A stretch of 64,000 bases of DNA from the NCBI RefSeq assembly GCF_034555965.1, contig NZ_JAYDCK010000003.1, forward strand, positions 2,976,001 through 3,040,000, given 5' to 3'. Under the pieces are notes generated by a model, which worked only from the letters and a program-made list of their open reading frames with translations, was not told the origin of the DNA and searched no databases. Made by a program: the position numbers and the translations under genes. The stretch is from Aquicoccus sp. G2-2. GTDB taxonomy: Bacteria > Pseudomonadota > Alphaproteobacteria > Rhodobacterales > Rhodobacteraceae. Shown piece by piece: positions 1 to 9,146 of the stretch (position 1 is its first letter; the number at the start of each line of letters is the position of its first letter).

Positions 1-157
1 CGATCACGGTTCGACCCTCGGGTGCAGGGCCGGTTCCCACCGATGTAATCCGGTCACCGTCCACAGCAATCCAGGCATCGCTCAGGACCCGACGGTCGGG
101 ATCCATTGTCAGCGCGGTCGCGCATAAAATGACCAGGTCGTGGGTGTGAGCGCTCAC
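1..157 (-). CDS. amidohydrolase family protein, N-terminal fragment (runs off the window)
   Basis: Only the first 52 codons are present. They read DLVILCATALTMDPDRRVLS early on, then AWIAVDGDRITSVG, the N-terminal beta-sandwich pattern of COG0402-type amidohydrolases (chlorohydrolase, guanine or cytosine deaminase relatives). The metal-ligand motif would lie beyond the window edge. The GTG start overlaps the stop of the upstream GntR gene by four bases (GTGA), so the two are probably translationally coupled. The same strand and coupling suggest it belongs to the regulon of the divergent ABC transporter and hydrolase operon. The substrate cannot be told from this fragment. Confidence 0.7.
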   Translation of the reverse strand, partial: MSAHTHDLVILCATALTMDPDRRVLSDAWIAVDGDRITSVGTGPAPEGRTVI

Positions 158-839
158 GACAGGATATCCTTGAGGTCTCTCGGTCCCTCGTCAGATACCT
201 CGAGGTCGAGCTGCCCTTCTAGATGATCTAAGTGATGAGTCATCAGTTTCTGAGCCTTTGCTCCATCTCCGGCGCGGATCGCGGCGACGATCACGGCGTG
301 TTCATCAGGGCCGCAGTTCGCTTGCTCGTTGCTTTGGTACATCGTAACGATGAGCGACGTGCGCGAGATCAGATCGCGCAGAACGTCCCAGAGATAGGGG
401 AGCCGGCAAGTTCCCCCATCAACAGGTGAAAGCTTCCTGACAACCGGATCTGCGCCTGCTTGTCCTTGCGCGCTCGCGCAGCCCGCTCTTCCGAAACATG
501 TGCGTCCAGCCGGGCAACGGTCGTCTCATCGGCAATCCGGCAAAGTTGCTCAACCAAGCTAGCCTCGATCGAACGTCGAGCGAAGAAGATATCTCGGGCA
601 TCGTCAATCGAAGGCTCCGAGACAAATGCGCCACGGTTAGGGATCAGCGTGACCAAGCCGTCTCGTTCAAGCGATGTAAGAGCCTGTCGCACGCGTGACC
701 GACTGACCGAAAAGATCTCGGCCAACTGCTCTTCTTTTAGGCGAGTCCCGGGCTTAAGCTTTCTCTCCACAATCGACTGCCAGATCCGGTTATGGATCGC
801 CAGTTGCGGCGAGTCGGTCGAGACATTCTGCTCGGTCAT
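154..839 (-). CDS. GntR family transcriptional regulator (FCD/FadR subfamily), frameshifted in this sequence
   Basis: The N-terminal part holds a winged helix-turn-helix (GTRLKEEQLAEIFSVSRSRV, then QALTSLERDGLVTLIPNRGA). The C-terminal part matches an all-helical FCD effector domain and ends in a His-rich helix near LMTHHLDHLEG. The frame breaks at the run of four G at 397-400 on the plus strand. Adding one base gives a continuous 228-residue protein with the usual AGSPYLWDVLRDL stretch. I chose the ATG at 839 because GGAG lies seven bases upstream; an in-frame start at 881 has no such site. It probably represses or activates the divergent ABC/hydrolase operon and its own downstream amidohydrolase in response to a pathway compound. 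Confidence 0.8.
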
Positions 840-1032
840 ATGGGGTCTCCGGGAACATACATTCAGTTTCGTTACCCCCATTTTTTCAGATCTTCGTCAA
901 TAAAGTCAACATATAAGTTACAATGGTGAAAAAAATTGTAGACATTTTTTCGAAACCATGTTTGCAATGTTGTCATATCCTCTCGGGACAGACACGGGAG
1001 GCCAAACCAACGAAGTTCAAGGGAGAGTTGAA
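840..1032. promoter_or_regulatory. divergent intergenic region between the GntR gene and the ABC operon
   Basis: This AT-rich 193-base gap must hold the promoters for both divergent transcripts. TTGTAGACA at 936-944 is close to the TNGTN(0-3)ACNA operator of FCD-type GntR regulators, and TTGTCATAT lies further right. I could not assign convincing -35/-10 boxes by eye. The operator call is inference from spacing and a partial consensus match. Confidence 0.3.
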
Positions 1033-2598
1033 ATGCTTCGCCAAATGATGATGACAGCTGCACTAGCGGCACTTGTAGGATCGGCCGCCACAGCTGAAAC
1101 GATCAGATACGCCACGGCCCGCGACATCTATGGTCTCGATCCGGATGCGGTCTCTGACAGCTTCACCAACATCTTCACCCAGCACATCTATGAGCCGCTG
1201 GTGCGCTATAACGCGCAGATGGAAGTGGAACCGGCGCTGGCCACAAGCTGGGAGGTGATTTCCCCGACCCAGGTTCGGTATCACCTGCGTGAGGGCGTGA
1301 AGTTCCAGCAGGGGCAGGATTTCGACGCAGAGGACGTGAAGGTCTCGCTACTGCGTGCGATCGATCCACATTCGCCGCTGCGTGGCAACCTACCGGACCT
1401 GAAGGATGTCAAGGTCATTGACGCACACACGGTCGATCTGATCCTCGACGGCCCCTCTCCAATCCTGAACAATTACCTGACTAACATCAGCATCATGGAT
1501 TCGGGGTGGCTTGCCGAACACAACGCGACCAAACCGATCGATGCGGGCCGCGGCGAAGAGGCCTACACCACCAATCATGCCAACGGAACCGGGCCCTTCG
1601 TGCTCGAAAGCCGTCGCCCCGACGCGAAGAACGTGCTGGTGCAAAACAAGGGCTGGTGGGACAAGCCGCAGCACAACATCACGAAGATCATCCATACCCC
1701 AATCGCGTCCGATGCGACACGAGTTGCGGCACTGCTGTCAGGCGAAGTCGATCTGATCGAACCGGCGCCCCTTCAGGACGCCAAGAGGATCGAGGCGGCA
1801 CCGGGTGCGCATATGCTGGAAAACCCGGGCCTGCGCACCATCATGATGGGCTTCAATCAGGGACCTAAGCTTGTCGACGGTGATGTCGACGGCAACCCGC
1901 TTCGTGACATGCGAGTTCGACAGGCGATCTATCAGGCCATCGACATGGATCTGATCCGTGACCGGATAATGCGTGGCAAATCGCGCGTCAGCGGGTCGCT
2001 GATTGCATCCGAGGTTAATGGCTTCGCCCCCGAGATGAACAAGCGGCTTCCTTTTGATCCGAAAAATGCGGAGAAGTTGCTGGCCGAAGCAGGCTATGCC
2101 AAGGGCTTCTCGTTCAATCTCAACTGCCCGAACGACCGCTACGTCAATGACGCTGATATTTGTCAGGCCATGGCGGCGATGCTGGCAAAGGTCGGGCTGA
2201 GGCCGCATCTGGTGACCGAGCCACGGCAAATCCACTTCCAGAAAGTGGATACGCACCAGGTCGACATGTACATGCTGGGCTGGGCGACGCTGCCGATGCT
2301 CGATGGTTTCTCGGTGCTGTCGGCGATGCTTGCGACTCCAGAGGGTGCCTATGGCACATACACCCCGCAGGGCTATTCCAATCCTAAGCTTGACGCCCTG
2401 ACCAAGGCCGTCGCGGAAGAGATGGATCCGGACAAGCGCCGCGATATGATGGTGCAGGCGTTCATGCTGGAGAAAAAGGACATCGCTTGGCTGCCACTTC
2501 ATCAGCAGCCCCTTTCTTGGGCAGCAAACAATAAGGTCGATATTCCTCAGGCTGCCGATGGCCTCGTCCGGCTCTGGTACGCGCACGTCAAGCCGTGA
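1033..2598 (+). CDS. ABC transporter substrate-binding protein, family 5 (peptide/dipeptide type)
   Basis: A 521-residue secreted binding protein of the DppA/OppA class. A signal peptide covers about residues 1-21, with cleavage after SAATA. The mature part begins ETIRYATARDIYGLDPDAVS, followed by the family-typical RYHLREGVKFQQG and NGTGPFVLES segments. The ATG at 1033 is preceded by GGGAGAG at a good distance; an in-frame ATG at 958 would add an implausible leader before the signal peptide. It captures the substrate for the permeases and ATPases encoded next. Because amidohydrolases and a racemase follow in the same operon, the ligand may be a small cyclic amide or N-heterocycle rather than a peptide; that is inference. 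Confidence 0.9.
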   Translation: MLRQMMMTAALAALVGSAATAETIRYATARDIYGLDPDAVSDSFTNIFTQHIYEPLVRYNAQMEVEPALATSWEVISPTQVRYHLREGVKFQQGQDFDAEDVKVSLLRAIDPHSPLRGNLPDLKDVKVIDAHTVDLILDGPSPILNNYLTNISIMDSGWLAEHNATKPIDAGRGEEAYTTNHANGTGPFVLESRRPDAKNVLVQNKGWWDKPQHNITKIIHTPIASDATRVAALLSGEVDLIEPAPLQDAKRIEAAPGAHMLENPGLRTIMMGFNQGPKLVDGDVDGNPLRDMRVRQAIYQAIDMDLIRDRIMRGKSRVSGSLIASEVNGFAPEMNKRLPFDPKNAEKLLAEAGYAKGFSFNLNCPNDRYVNDADICQAMAAMLAKVGLRPHLVTEPRQIHFQKVDTHQVDMYMLGWATLPMLDGFSVLSAMLATPEGAYGTYTPQGYSNPKLDALTKAVAEEMDPDKRRDMMVQAFMLEKKDIAWLPLHQQPLSWAANNKVDIPQAADGLVRLWYAHVKP

Positions 2599-2607
2599 CG
2601 GCGCCCC

Positions 2608-2639
2608 GGGGGCCGCGCACTGCTCCCCGCGCGACCCCC
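2608..2639 (+). promoter_or_regulatory. intercistronic hairpin between binding-protein and permease genes
   Basis: GGGGG-C-CGCGC pairs with GCGCG-A-CCCCC: ten base pairs with one C/A mismatch and a ten-base loop. It lies nine bases after the stop of the binding-protein gene and has no T-run, so it looks more like an mRNA-stabilising or attenuating hairpin than a full terminator. Such hairpins can keep binding protein in excess over permease. Confidence 0.6.
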
Positions 2640-2670
2640 ATCTTCAATCGATCAGGAAAGGGAATTAGCG

Positions 2671-3654
2671 ATGCTTGGTTTTCTCGTCCGCAGGATTATC
2701 CAGTCAATTTTCGTGATGCTGGCTGTAGCGCTGATTGCCTTCATGATGTTCCGCTTCATGGGCGATCCGGTTAACTCCATGGTTACGGAGAACGCGACCA
2801 CGGCTCAACGCGACGAGGTGCGAGCGCGTCTCGGTCTCGACCAGCCAATTTGGGTACAGTACGCGCGCTTCGTTGGTCGTGCCGCGCAAGGTGATTTTGG
2901 AATGTCTTGGCGCAACGGCCGGCCCGTGGCGTCGCTGTTTTCCGAGCGCTTTCCGGCGACTGCCGAACTGGTCCTGGTAGCGGCGGCGCTATCACTTCTT
3001 CTGGGTGTGCCGCTGGGTATATTTACGGCTCTCAAACCGAGAAGCCTGTCTGCTCAGACCCTGCAGATGGTGTCCCTCATAGGGATTTCCCTGCCCACCT
3101 TCGTAACCGGTATCCTTCTGATCCTCGTCTTTTCTGTATGGCTTGGCTGGCTGCCATCCTTCGGACGTGGTGACGTGGTCGACATTGGCTGGTGGTCTAC
3201 CGGCTTCTTGACTGTGTCCGGGTTGAAGGCGTTGGTGCTGCCGTCCGTGATGCTTTGTCTTTTCCAGCTTACCTTGATCATGCGACTGGTCCGGGCGGAG
3301 ATGCTTGAGGTGTTGCGCACTGACTATATCAAGTTCGCTCGTGCCCGCGGCCTGTCCGAGCGCGCAATTCATTTCCACCATGCCCTGCGCAACACCCTGA
3401 TACCGGTAATCACGATTTTCGGGCTGCAACTCGGCGGCCTCATAGCCTTCGCCATCGTCACCGAGACCGTATTCCAATGGCCGGGAATGGGCTCTCTGTT
3501 CATTCAGGCCGTAAGCTTCGGCGACGTTCCGGTGATGGCAGCGTACCTTGTGCTGGTCAGTTTGATCTTCGTCGTAATCAACACCAGTGTCGACCTTCTT
3601 TATGCCGTGCTGGACCCGCGCCTGCGGGTTCAGGATGCGCGGTCGGCACATTGA
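2671..3654 (+). CDS. ABC transporter permease, DppB/OppB type
   Basis: A 327-residue integral membrane protein. The start MLGFLVRRIIQSIFVMLAVA is a typical DppB first transmembrane helix. The EAA loop is visible as RTDYIKFARARGLSERAIHF followed by HHALRNTLIPVI, the contact site for the ATPase. About six membrane segments can be seen, ending VVINTSVDLLYAVLDPRLRV, which is the normal family C-terminus. GGAAAGGG lies just upstream of the ATG. It pairs with the next gene to form the membrane channel of a dipeptide-class importer. Confidence 0.92.
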   Translation: MLGFLVRRIIQSIFVMLAVALIAFMMFRFMGDPVNSMVTENATTAQRDEVRARLGLDQPIWVQYARFVGRAAQGDFGMSWRNGRPVASLFSERFPATAELVLVAAALSLLLGVPLGIFTALKPRSLSAQTLQMVSLIGISLPTFVTGILLILVFSVWLGWLPSFGRGDVVDIGWWSTGFLTVSGLKALVLPSVMLCLFQLTLIMRLVRAEMLEVLRTDYIKFARARGLSERAIHFHHALRNTLIPVITIFGLQLGGLIAFAIVTETVFQWPGMGSLFIQAVSFGDVPVMAAYLVLVSLIFVVINTSVDLLYAVLDPRLRVQDARSAH

Positions 3655-3667
3655 ACGGAGGACCGAA

Positions 3668-4588
3668 ATGACATCCCTCGTCACTCTTGAGCGCGCCTGG
3701 AACAGCGATCTGGCATGGAGCTTTCGCCAGTCCCGAATTGCACGGATCTCGGCAATCGTGCTGTTGCTTCTCTTCGCGGCGGCCATCTTCGCGCCTTACC
3801 TTGCAACGCAAAACCCCTACGACATCTCGCAACTGAGCCTCATGGATAGCGAACTGCCCCCGGCCTGGGCCGACGGCGGCAGCATTCACTACCTTCTCGG
3901 AACCGATAACCAGGCACGCGACGTCTATTCCTCGATCCTTTACGGGCTGCGCCTTTCTTTGATCGTAGGCTTCGCGTCGGTCGTATTGGGTGCAGTGGTC
4001 GGCGTCTCGTTAGGTCTTATCGGCGGTTACCTCGGAGGCATCGTCGATGCTGCGATCATGCGTTTCGCGGATGTGCTGCTAAGTTTCCCGGCGATCCTCG
4101 TGGCGCTCTTGGTCAACGGCATCGCGCGGGGGATCCTCCCGCGCGACCAGCAGGACGCCGCCGCGATGTGGGTACTGATCCTCGCGATCGGCCTGACCAA
4201 CTGGGTGCAATACGCCCGAACTGTCCGAAGTTCGACGCTTGTCGAACGCAACAAGGAATACGTTCAGGCCGCACGCATCAATGGCGTTTCAGGGCGCGGG
4301 ATCATGTTGCATCACATCCTGCCGAATGTGCTCGGCCCTGTTCTTGTAATCGCGACCATCAATCTTGGCATGGCGGTGTTGACCGAGGCGACATTGTCCT
4401 TCCTCGGTGTGGGTATGCCCGCTACCCAGCCGTCACTCGGCACGCTGATCAGGATCGGGAACGAGTATCTGTTCTCGGGGGTCTGGTGGGTCGTGATCTT
4501 CCCGTCAGTCGTTCTTGTTCTGCTCGTCCTTGCCACGAATTTGATGGGCGACTGGCTACGCGACGCCCTGAACCCAAAGCTGAGGTAG
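3668..4588 (+). CDS. ABC transporter permease, DppC/OppC type
   Basis: A 306-residue second permease. After a cytoplasmic N-terminus (MTSLVTLERAWNSDLAWSFR) comes a first membrane helix and the family segment HYLLGTDNQARDVYSSILYG. The EAA loop reads NKEYVQAARINGVSGRGIML, and the end WLRDALNPKLR is typical of DppC. The ATG at 3668 follows GGAGG by seven bases; the earlier in-frame start at 3587 lies inside the upstream gene and was rejected. Only 13 bases separate it from the preceding permease stop. Confidence 0.92.
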   Translation: MTSLVTLERAWNSDLAWSFRQSRIARISAIVLLLLFAAAIFAPYLATQNPYDISQLSLMDSELPPAWADGGSIHYLLGTDNQARDVYSSILYGLRLSLIVGFASVVLGAVVGVSLGLIGGYLGGIVDAAIMRFADVLLSFPAILVALLVNGIARGILPRDQQDAAAMWVLILAIGLTNWVQYARTVRSSTLVERNKEYVQAARINGVSGRGIMLHHILPNVLGPVLVIATINLGMAVLTEATLSFLGVGMPATQPSLGTLIRIGNEYLFSGVWWVVIFPSVVLVLLVLATNLMGDWLRDALNPKLR

Positions 4589-4592
4589 CGCT

Positions 4593-5560
4593 ATGACACT
4601 TCTTGCAATCGAGAATCTTACCGTGGCCTTCCCCAGTCGTCGCGGAACGGTCAACGCGATCGAAAACGTCAGCCTTGAGTTAAACCCCGGAGAGATCCTT
4701 GGCATGGTAGGCGAAAGCGGTGCCGGCAAGTCGATGACTGGAGCCGCTATCATTGGCCTGATCGAACCGCCCGGCCATATCGCGGGGGGCGAGATCCGGT
4801 TGGACGGAGAGCGGATCGACAATCTCCCGCGCGAAGCGATGCGTCGTATTCGCGGGCGCAGCATCGGCGCGATCTTCCAGGATCCGCTGACCAGCCTTAA
4901 CCCGGTGTTGACTGTGGGCGACCAGTTGGTCGAAACAATCCAGACGCATCTCGGGCTTGGCCGTGCGGAGGCGCGCAAGCGCGCAATCGACTGGTTGCGC
5001 AGGGTTGGAATTCCTGCCCCGGAAAAAGGATCGACACCTATCCGCACCAGTATTCTGGCGGAATGCGTCAGCGGGTAGTAATCGCGCTCGCGCTTTGTGC
5101 CGAGCCTCGGCTCATCATCGCCGATGAGCCCACGACAGCCCTCGACGTCTCGGTCCAAGCGCAGATCATCGCACTTCTCCGCCGCCTTGCTCGCGAAACG
5201 GGTGCCGCAGTGATCCTGGTGACACATGACATGGGGGTGATCGCGGAAGCAGCCGATAGGGTTGCGGTGATGTACTCTGGCCGGATAGTCGAAATCGGAG
5301 TGGTCCAACAGGTGCTTCGCGACCCGCAGCATCCTTATACAACCGGGCTTATGGCGTCGATCCCGCGCATCGGACCGCGCCCCGAAGTCCTGCCCCAGAT
5401 CGAGGGCGCGATGCCGCGTCCTGGCTCACGTCCAACCGGCTGCGCTTTCCACTCGCGCTGTCCGCACGCGATCGACGTCTGCCGTGCAAATCGCCCGGAT
5501 TTGCAGACGCATGCTGCTCACGCAGTGGCCTGCCACCTGTCAAAGGAGATCTCCGCATGA
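4593..5560 (+). CDS. ABC transporter ATP-binding protein, DppD/OppD type, frameshifted in this sequence
   Basis: The first reading frame carries Walker A (GESGAGKS) and the Q-loop (FQDPLTSLNPV). The second carries the signature SGGMRQRVVIA, Walker B (LIIADEPTTALD), the H-loop (VTHDMG) and the C-terminal oligopeptide-transporter region with its cysteines (TGCAFHSRCPHAIDVC). The break is at the five-A run at 5023-5027. One extra A gives EKKRIDTYPHQYSGGMRQRV and a 322-residue protein of normal length. The split falls between the Q-loop and the signature, so as written neither half could work. The error is probably in the sequence. It is the first of two ATPases powering the importer. Confidence 0.88.
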
Positions 5561-6578
5561 CCGAAGGTGCGTTTCTCGAAGTGTCCGGCCTGAAGAAGAC
5601 CTTCGACATTTCTAAGCCTCTGATTAACCGCTTGATCGAACGTAGCGGGCGTCAGTTTGTTCAAGCCGTCGATGGCGTCCACTTCGCGATCCCGCGAGGT
5701 GCCACGCTCAGCCTTGTAGGCGAATCCGGCTGCGGAAAGTCGACAGTCGCCAAAATGCTGATGGGGCTGGTGCGGCCAAGCGCGGGCAGCATCCGCTTCG
5801 ACGGCACTGAGCTTGCAGGTCAGCCCGCGGGGCGGCGCGCTCCGGCGCGGCGGCGCATGCAGATGATCTTTCAGGACCCTTTCGCCAGTCTTAATCCACG
5901 TTGGCGCGTTGCACGGATCATCGGCGAGCCGATGCAATCCTATGGCACCCATCCTGAGGCCGCCGCGCGCCGGCGAGAGGTCGACCGGCTGCTGGAATTT
6001 GTAGGTCTTGCCGCCTCTGACGGCGACAAGTTCCCGCATGAATTTTCTGGCGGCCAGCGGCAGCGTATTTCAATCGCGCGTGCAGTCTCTACCAAGCCCG
6101 AGTTCCTGGTCTGCGACGAGCCCACCTCGGCGCTTGACGTCTCGGTGCAGGCTCAGATCCTCAACCTGATGCGTTCGCTTCAGAAAGAGTTGGGGCTGAC
6201 CTACCTGTTCATCAGCCATGATCTGGCCGTGGTGAACTATATTTCGGACTGGATCGGGGTGATGTATCTCGGTCGGTTGGTTGAGCTTGCTCCTGCGCAG
6301 GAGATATTCGAAACCCCCGCCACCCCTATACCAAGCTATTGCTGGAAACCGTCCCGGACGTGTCGATGAAGAACCGCGACATCGACCGCCCCGCCGGTGA
6401 GGTGCCCAACCCAATCACGCCACCCTCGGGGTGCCACTTCCATCCGCGCTGCCCACTGGCAGACTCTCGTTGCCAAACCGAGGCACCGGATTTCACAGCG
6501 TTGGGCGCAGCGCGTGTCCGCTGCCACGCCGTGGGCGCGGATGGTCCCCTGAATAATCCGCTCAGAGAGGTTGTCTGA
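5557..6578 (+). CDS. ABC transporter ATP-binding protein, DppF/OppF type, frameshifted near the C-terminus
   Basis: Walker A (GESGCGKS), Q-loop (FQDPFASLNPR), signature (FSGGQRQRISIARA), Walker B (FLVCDEPTSALD) and H-loop (ISHDLAV) are all in one frame. The frame is lost at the five-C run at 6314-6318. One extra C restores FETPRHPYTKLLLETVPDVS and the C-terminal CHFHPRCPLADSRC region, giving 340 residues. The start overlaps the stop of the preceding ATPase by four bases. It is the second ATPase of the dipeptide-type importer. Because the lesion is distal, the nucleotide-binding domain would be complete even if the frameshift were real. Confidence 0.88.
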
Positions 6579-7234
6579 TGCAATTCGATTTCACCGGGCT
6601 TCCGCCTGAGGACCGCTACCGCCTGCTGACCAATTTCGTGGGCCCAAGACCAATTGCGCTGGTCACTACCAGATCAACGGCGGGCCATGACAACGCCGCG
6701 CCAATGAGCTTCTTCAATGTCTTCTCGCATGAACCGCCGTTGGTGATTATCGGTTTCAGCGCACGCGGGGACGGCAGCGAAAAGGATACGCTCGTAAATA
6801 TCCGAAGCGTTGGCGAATTCTGCGTCAACATGGTCGACCTTTCGCTGTCCGAGCAGATGATCCTTTGCGGAGTGAACTTCGCCGCCGAGGTGGATGAGCT
6901 TGATTTCGCGGGCCTTCCTGCGGCACCTTGCCGACAAATCAACACGGCTCGTGTCGCCACAACCCCCTGCGCGATGGAATGCCGGCTCGAACGGATCATC
7001 GACTACCCACACCGCGCCATCGTGATCGGAGAGGTTGTCGAGATGCATGTTCGCAACGACTGCCTCGACGAGAACGGCAGGTATGTCGACCCTTCCGTCT
7101 ACCAGCCTATCGCGCGTCTACATGCCGATAGTTACATCGTCAGCGATCGCCAGTTCGAACTGAAGAAACCTTCCGCCCTGACCGAGCAAGAAGTTGGAAA
7201 AGCGATCACTGCCACACCGACGGAGGCACGCTGA
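6578..7234 (+). CDS. flavin reductase-like domain protein (FMN-binding split barrel)
   Basis: A 218-residue protein with the flavin-reductase-like fold: GPRPIALVTTRSTAGHDNAA, then APMSFFNVFSHEPPLVIIGF, and later RLERIIDYPHRAIVIGEVV. Members bind FMN and either reduce it for a partner monooxygenase or act as oxidoreductases. No partner monooxygenase is encoded in this operon, so the electron acceptor is unknown. The ATG shares one base with the stop of the upstream ATPase gene (TGATG) and the gene overlaps the racemase gene in the same way, so it belongs firmly to this operon. Confidence 0.82.
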   Translation: MQFDFTGLPPEDRYRLLTNFVGPRPIALVTTRSTAGHDNAAPMSFFNVFSHEPPLVIIGFSARGDGSEKDTLVNIRSVGEFCVNMVDLSLSEQMILCGVNFAAEVDELDFAGLPAAPCRQINTARVATTPCAMECRLERIIDYPHRAIVIGEVVEMHVRNDCLDENGRYVDPSVYQPIARLHADSYIVSDRQFELKKPSALTEQEVGKAITATPTEAR

Positions 7235-7956
7235 TGCGGCTCCATATCATCAATCCGAATTCCAGCGCCGCGATGACTGCCCAGATAACACGCGTGGCAC
7301 GGTCCTGTGCCTTGCATGGCACTATCCTCGACATCGGAAATCCCGCAACGACCCCGGTTTCGATAGAAGGCCATGCTGACGAGGCGCTGTCGGTGCCCGC
7401 CATGCTTGCGGCAATTGCGCGAGCCGATGCGGACGGCGCCGACGCCCATGTCGTAGCCTGTTTTGATGATCCCGGGATCGGCGCGGCACGCGAAGTGTCG
7501 CCCAATCCCGTGATCGGCCTTTGCGAAGCCTCAGTGCGCGTTGCCCTCACCTTGTCGAAGCGCTTCTCGGTGGTAACCACCCTGCCCAGATCCGTTCCTC
7601 TCATCGAGGACCTGGTCGAGCATTACGGTGCCAGCCGACAATGCCGGGACGTTCGCGCGATCAACCTTCCGGTTCTCGAAATAGAGCGCAATGCCGGAGA
7701 GGCCCTCGGACGGCTTGCCACCGAGATCCGGGCGTGCCGCGAAAACGGAGCGGAGGCCGTGGTGCTGGGCTGCGCAGGTATGGCCGATCTCTGCGCGCGC
7801 CTGACCGAACAAACGGGTGTGCTCGTGATCGACGGGGTCGTCTCTGCTGTCAAGCTGGCAGAGGCCTTGGCCGGCACTGGATATCGCACATCGAAATCCG
7901 GCGCCTACGCGGCGCCATATCAAAAAGCGGGCGGCTTTGCCCAGGAGGTAGCCTGA
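7234..7956 (+). CDS. Asp/Glu/hydantoin racemase family protein
   Basis: A 240-residue protein. The N-terminus MRLHIINPNSSAAMT is the hallmark of hydantoin-racemase-type proteins. The two catalytic cysteines expected for cofactor-independent racemases are visible at about residue 76 (VVACFDDPG) and residue 180 (VVLGCAGMADL). The family interconverts enantiomers of hydantoins, aspartate, glutamate or allantoin-like compounds. It is translationally coupled to both neighbours through one-base TGATG overlaps. Flanked by amidohydrolases, it probably epimerises a cyclic-amide intermediate so that a stereospecific hydrolase can act; that role is inference. Confidence 0.85.
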   Translation: MRLHIINPNSSAAMTAQITRVARSCALHGTILDIGNPATTPVSIEGHADEALSVPAMLAAIARADADGADAHVVACFDDPGIGAAREVSPNPVIGLCEASVRVALTLSKRFSVVTTLPRSVPLIEDLVEHYGASRQCRDVRAINLPVLEIERNAGEALGRLATEIRACRENGAEAVVLGCAGMADLCARLTEQTGVLVIDGVVSAVKLAEALAGTGYRTSKSGAYAAPYQKAGGFAQEVA

Positions 7957-9146
7957 TGAATCTGTATCTACGCAACGTGCGGCCGATGGGGGGTCCTCTG
8001 ACCGATATCGTCATTCGCGACGGGCGTATCGACGCTATCGGTGCGGAACGTGAACCCGATGGTGTTCCCGTTGAAGATGGGTGCGGTGCGATTGCCATTC
8101 CCGGGCTGGTCGAAGGCCATACGCATCTCGATAAGACTGTTATGGGCATGGGCTGGTATCGCAACACCGTCGGGGCCGGCCTGCAAGCGATGATAGATAA
8201 CGAACGCCGCGTCCGTACCGAGTTGAAGCATGACCCCTTCCGTCAATCGATGCGCCATGCTCTTGCGCTGGTAGGTGCAGGAACCACTCATATCCGAAGC
8301 CATGTCGACATCGATACGGAACATGGTCTGACCATACTGGAAGGGGTGCTTGAAACCCGCGAGATGCTGAAGGATGACATCGAGATCGAGATCGTCGCTT
8401 TCCCACAATCGGGACTTCTGGTGCGACCCGGCACCGATGTTCTACTTGACCAAGCCCTCTGCGCCGGGGCCGATCTGGTCGGTGGCCTCGATCCCTGCGG
8501 TATCGACCGAGATCCCAAAGGGCATCTCGACACGATATTTGGCCTGGCCGAACGCCACGGCAAGGGAATTGATATCCACCTGCACGAGCAGGGAGCGCTT
8601 GGCGCATTCTCGATGGAGCTTATCCTCGAACGCGTCAGGGCACTCGGTATGAAGGGCAAAGTCGCGATCAGCCACGCCTTTTGCCTGGGCATGCCGGACT
8701 GGCAACGGACCGAGGCCCTTCTGGGGGCGCTGGCGGATCAGGATATCGCGATTCTGACTACCGGTGCGCCGTCCAGCGATGTTCCATCGGTAAAGCGGGT
8801 GCTTGGCGCCGGGCTGCGCATGGGGGCCGGATGCGATGGCGTGCGGGATACCTGGAACCCCTGGAACCGCGCCGACATGCTCGACCGCATTCGGATCATT
8901 GCACAGAAGAACAATCTGCGCTCGGATGCCGACATCGAAGAGGCTCTGAAGTTGGCGACGACCTCAGGAGCTGCGGTGCTGGGCGTTGAAGATTACGGGC
9001 TGGCACCGGGATGCCGCGCAGATCTGACGTTGTTGACGGGCGAAACGCTGGCTGAAGCTGTCGTCGTCGGTGCGCCACCCCTGTTGACCGTCAAGGTAGG
9101 GCGCATCGTTGGACGCAATGGCGTTTCCGTGCGCACGGCCCCATGA
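7956..9146 (+). CDS. cytosine deaminase-like metal-dependent amidohydrolase
   Basis: A 396-residue enzyme of the CodA/AtzC-like branch. Metal ligands are visible: the HxH pair in LVEGHTHLDKT (H55, H57), a later His in IDIHLHEQG, another in KVAISHAFCLG, and the Asp in GAGCDGVRDTWNPWN. This branch deaminates or dealkylates ring nitrogens, or opens cyclic amides. The ATG at 7956 shares its first base with the upstream racemase stop and has GGAGG before it; an in-frame start at 7521 lies deep inside the racemase gene and was rejected. The substrate is unknown. Confidence 0.87.
   Translation: MNLYLRNVRPMGGPLTDIVIRDGRIDAIGAEREPDGVPVEDGCGAIAIPGLVEGHTHLDKTVMGMGWYRNTVGAGLQAMIDNERRVRTELKHDPFRQSMRHALALVGAGTTHIRSHVDIDTEHGLTILEGVLETREMLKDDIEIEIVAFPQSGLLVRPGTDVLLDQALCAGADLVGGLDPCGIDRDPKGHLDTIFGLAERHGKGIDIHLHEQGALGAFSMELILERVRALGMKGKVAISHAFCLGMPDWQRTEALLGALADQDIAILTTGAPSSDVPSVKRVLGAGLRMGAGCDGVRDTWNPWNRADMLDRIRIIAQKNNLRSDADIEEALKLATTSGAAVLGVEDYGLAPGCRADLTLLTGETLAEAVVVGAPPLLTVKVGRIVGRNGVSVRTAP

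Noticed and set aside
1738-3786. Minus-strand ORFs opposite the ABC binding protein and permeases
   Set aside because: Shadows of transporter genes with clear signal peptide, EAA loops and family-normal ends.
5018-5078. Programmed ribosomal frameshift in the dppD-like gene
   Set aside because: The run is GGAAAAAGG, five A only, without the A-AAA-AAG heptamer or a downstream stem, and eight other genes show the same kind of one-base error.
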